From contig NZ_JAJUWT010000024.1 in assembly GCF_021390395.1 (NCBI RefSeq), positions 62,001 through 126,000 on the forward strand: 64,000 bases of DNA, read 5' to 3'. The stretch comes from Saccharothrix sp. S26 (GTDB lineage: Bacteria; Actinomycetota; Actinomycetes; Mycobacteriales; Pseudonocardiaceae). Below the pieces are notes generated by a model that saw only the letters and a list, made by a program, of their open reading frames with translations, was not told the DNA's origin and made no database searches. The position numbers and the translations under genes were made by a program. Below, one piece after another: positions 63,521-64,000 of this stretch (its first letter is position 1; the number at the start of each line of letters is the position of its first letter).

Positions 63521-64000
63521 CTAGAGGCAGAACGTCACCAACGCCCCTCTGACGTCGCTTTGCGCGATCGCCTCCCGCAGCCGGGTCAACTGCCTGACCT
63601 GACCCGCGAGCCCGGCCTCGGCCGCGGACCGCAGGGTGGCGCCCACGAGCCGCTTCGCCACCGCGACGTCACCCTCCAGGGCCGCCAGGTGCGCGAGGTT
63701 CTTGGTGAACGAGATCTTGGCGATCAACGTGCGGCGGGGTCCGATGGCGGCGAACGACCGCACGAACTCGTAGTGCAGGTTCCGGGCGGCGGCGTGGTGG
63801 CCGTGGTTGGTCAGGAACTCCATCACCCGTTTGACGCTGCGGTAGTAGTCCAGGGGGCGCTGCTCCTTGTACTGCGCGGCCTGCACCAGCAACGCCAGGT
63901 GGCCCCGCAGCTCCTGCCGGGCCATCACCTGCTGCCTGACCACCGGGATGTAGTCGGCCGGTTCGGCCCGCCGCGCGATCCACTTGTCCGCGAGACCTTC
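63521..64000 (-). CDS. C-terminal part of a helical protein (continues beyond the window)
   Basis: The frame is open to the right edge, and only its last 159 codons are present. The translated part is almost entirely helical, with LLVQAAQYKEQRPLDYYRSVKRV, FLTNHGHHAAARNLHYEFVR and AKRLVGATLRSAAEAGLAGQ, resembling TPR-like repeats of regulators or scaffold proteins. It ends VTFCL. No family can be named from this fragment. Confidence 0.65.
   Translation of the reverse strand, partial: EGLADKWIARRAEPADYIPVVRQQVMARQELRGHLALLVQAAQYKEQRPLDYYRSVKRVMEFLTNHGHHAAARNLHYEFVRSFAAIGPRRTLIAKISFTKNLAHLAALEGDVAVAKRLVGATLRSAAEAGLAGQVRQLTRLREAIAQSDVRGALVTFCL

Overview
The window is a very GC-rich stretch (about 72 percent GC by eye, many GTG starts) of a filamentous actinobacterial chromosome. 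The gene content and a gene order I recall from Mycobacterium tuberculosis (cysS-rlmB ... canB-mutY ... mhuD ... clpC-lsr2-lysS-coaX-panD-panC-DUF2520-DUF6779-DUF3180-folK-folB-folP-folE-ftsH ... hpt-tilS-metalloprotease-dacB-ppa) point to the Pseudonocardiaceae (Saccharothrix, Actinosynnema or Lentzea type). No rRNA, tRNA, CRISPR array, prophage or intact insertion sequence was found.

Layout. 1-1415: end of cysS and rlmB. 1416-19060: a block of accessory genes. It holds a fold-back repeat, an MBOAT acyltransferase, an MFS exporter, a diguanylate cyclase preceded by a coupled 37-codon small ORF, a ZnuABC-type metal importer, a shared sugar-ABC ATPase, a VapBC-like toxin-antitoxin pair, a MalEFG-type sugar importer with its divergent LacI regulator, a second LacI regulator and a luciferase-like oxidoreductase. 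19063-27306: housekeeping and stress genes (carbonic anhydrase, MutY, 2H phosphoesterase, hydrolase, M1 peptidase, ABATE regulator, MhuD-like heme-degrading enzyme, sirtuin, nuclease-like protein, Pcp). 27367-29925: clpC. 30217-34093: an iron locus (FhuF-like reductase and a siderophore ABC transporter) bracketed by two IdeR/DmdR-type iron boxes. 34314-51543: lsr2, lysS, pantothenate/CoA genes, PrsW, a MidA methyltransferase / DUF1203 / solitary NuoD-like module, two membrane proteins, then the folate operon run from ftsH through folE, folP, folB and folK. 51964-58604: a VWA lipoprotein-like protein, hpt-tilS-metalloprotease, dacB and ppa. 58680-64000: a MarR-controlled MFS drug exporter, a thioesterase, an Excalibur-domain protein, a second luciferase-like oxidoreductase, a small membrane protein and a truncated gene at the edge.

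Many genes are translationally coupled by ATGA, GTGA or TGATG junctions: znuA-znuC-znuB, malF-malG, the two iron permeases and their ATPase, panC-DUF2520, ftsH-folE-folP-folB-folK, tilS-hpt and marR-MFS. Convergent pairs are separated by strong hairpins at 12205, 27321, 53676 and 58633.

The most interesting points are as follows. (i) A MidA/NDUFAF7-family methyltransferase lies beside a solitary NuoD/NDUFS2 homologue that keeps the arginine methylated by NDUFAF7 in mitochondria. (ii) Two families of intergenic palindromic elements are present: a fold-back at 1454-1852, and a GAACGTAGGACTC element found twice, 25 kb apart. (iii) A small ORF is coupled to the diguanylate cyclase. (iv) Several readable regulatory circuits are visible: iron boxes, matched LacI operators, a MarR palindrome and a ClgR-like box upstream of clpC.
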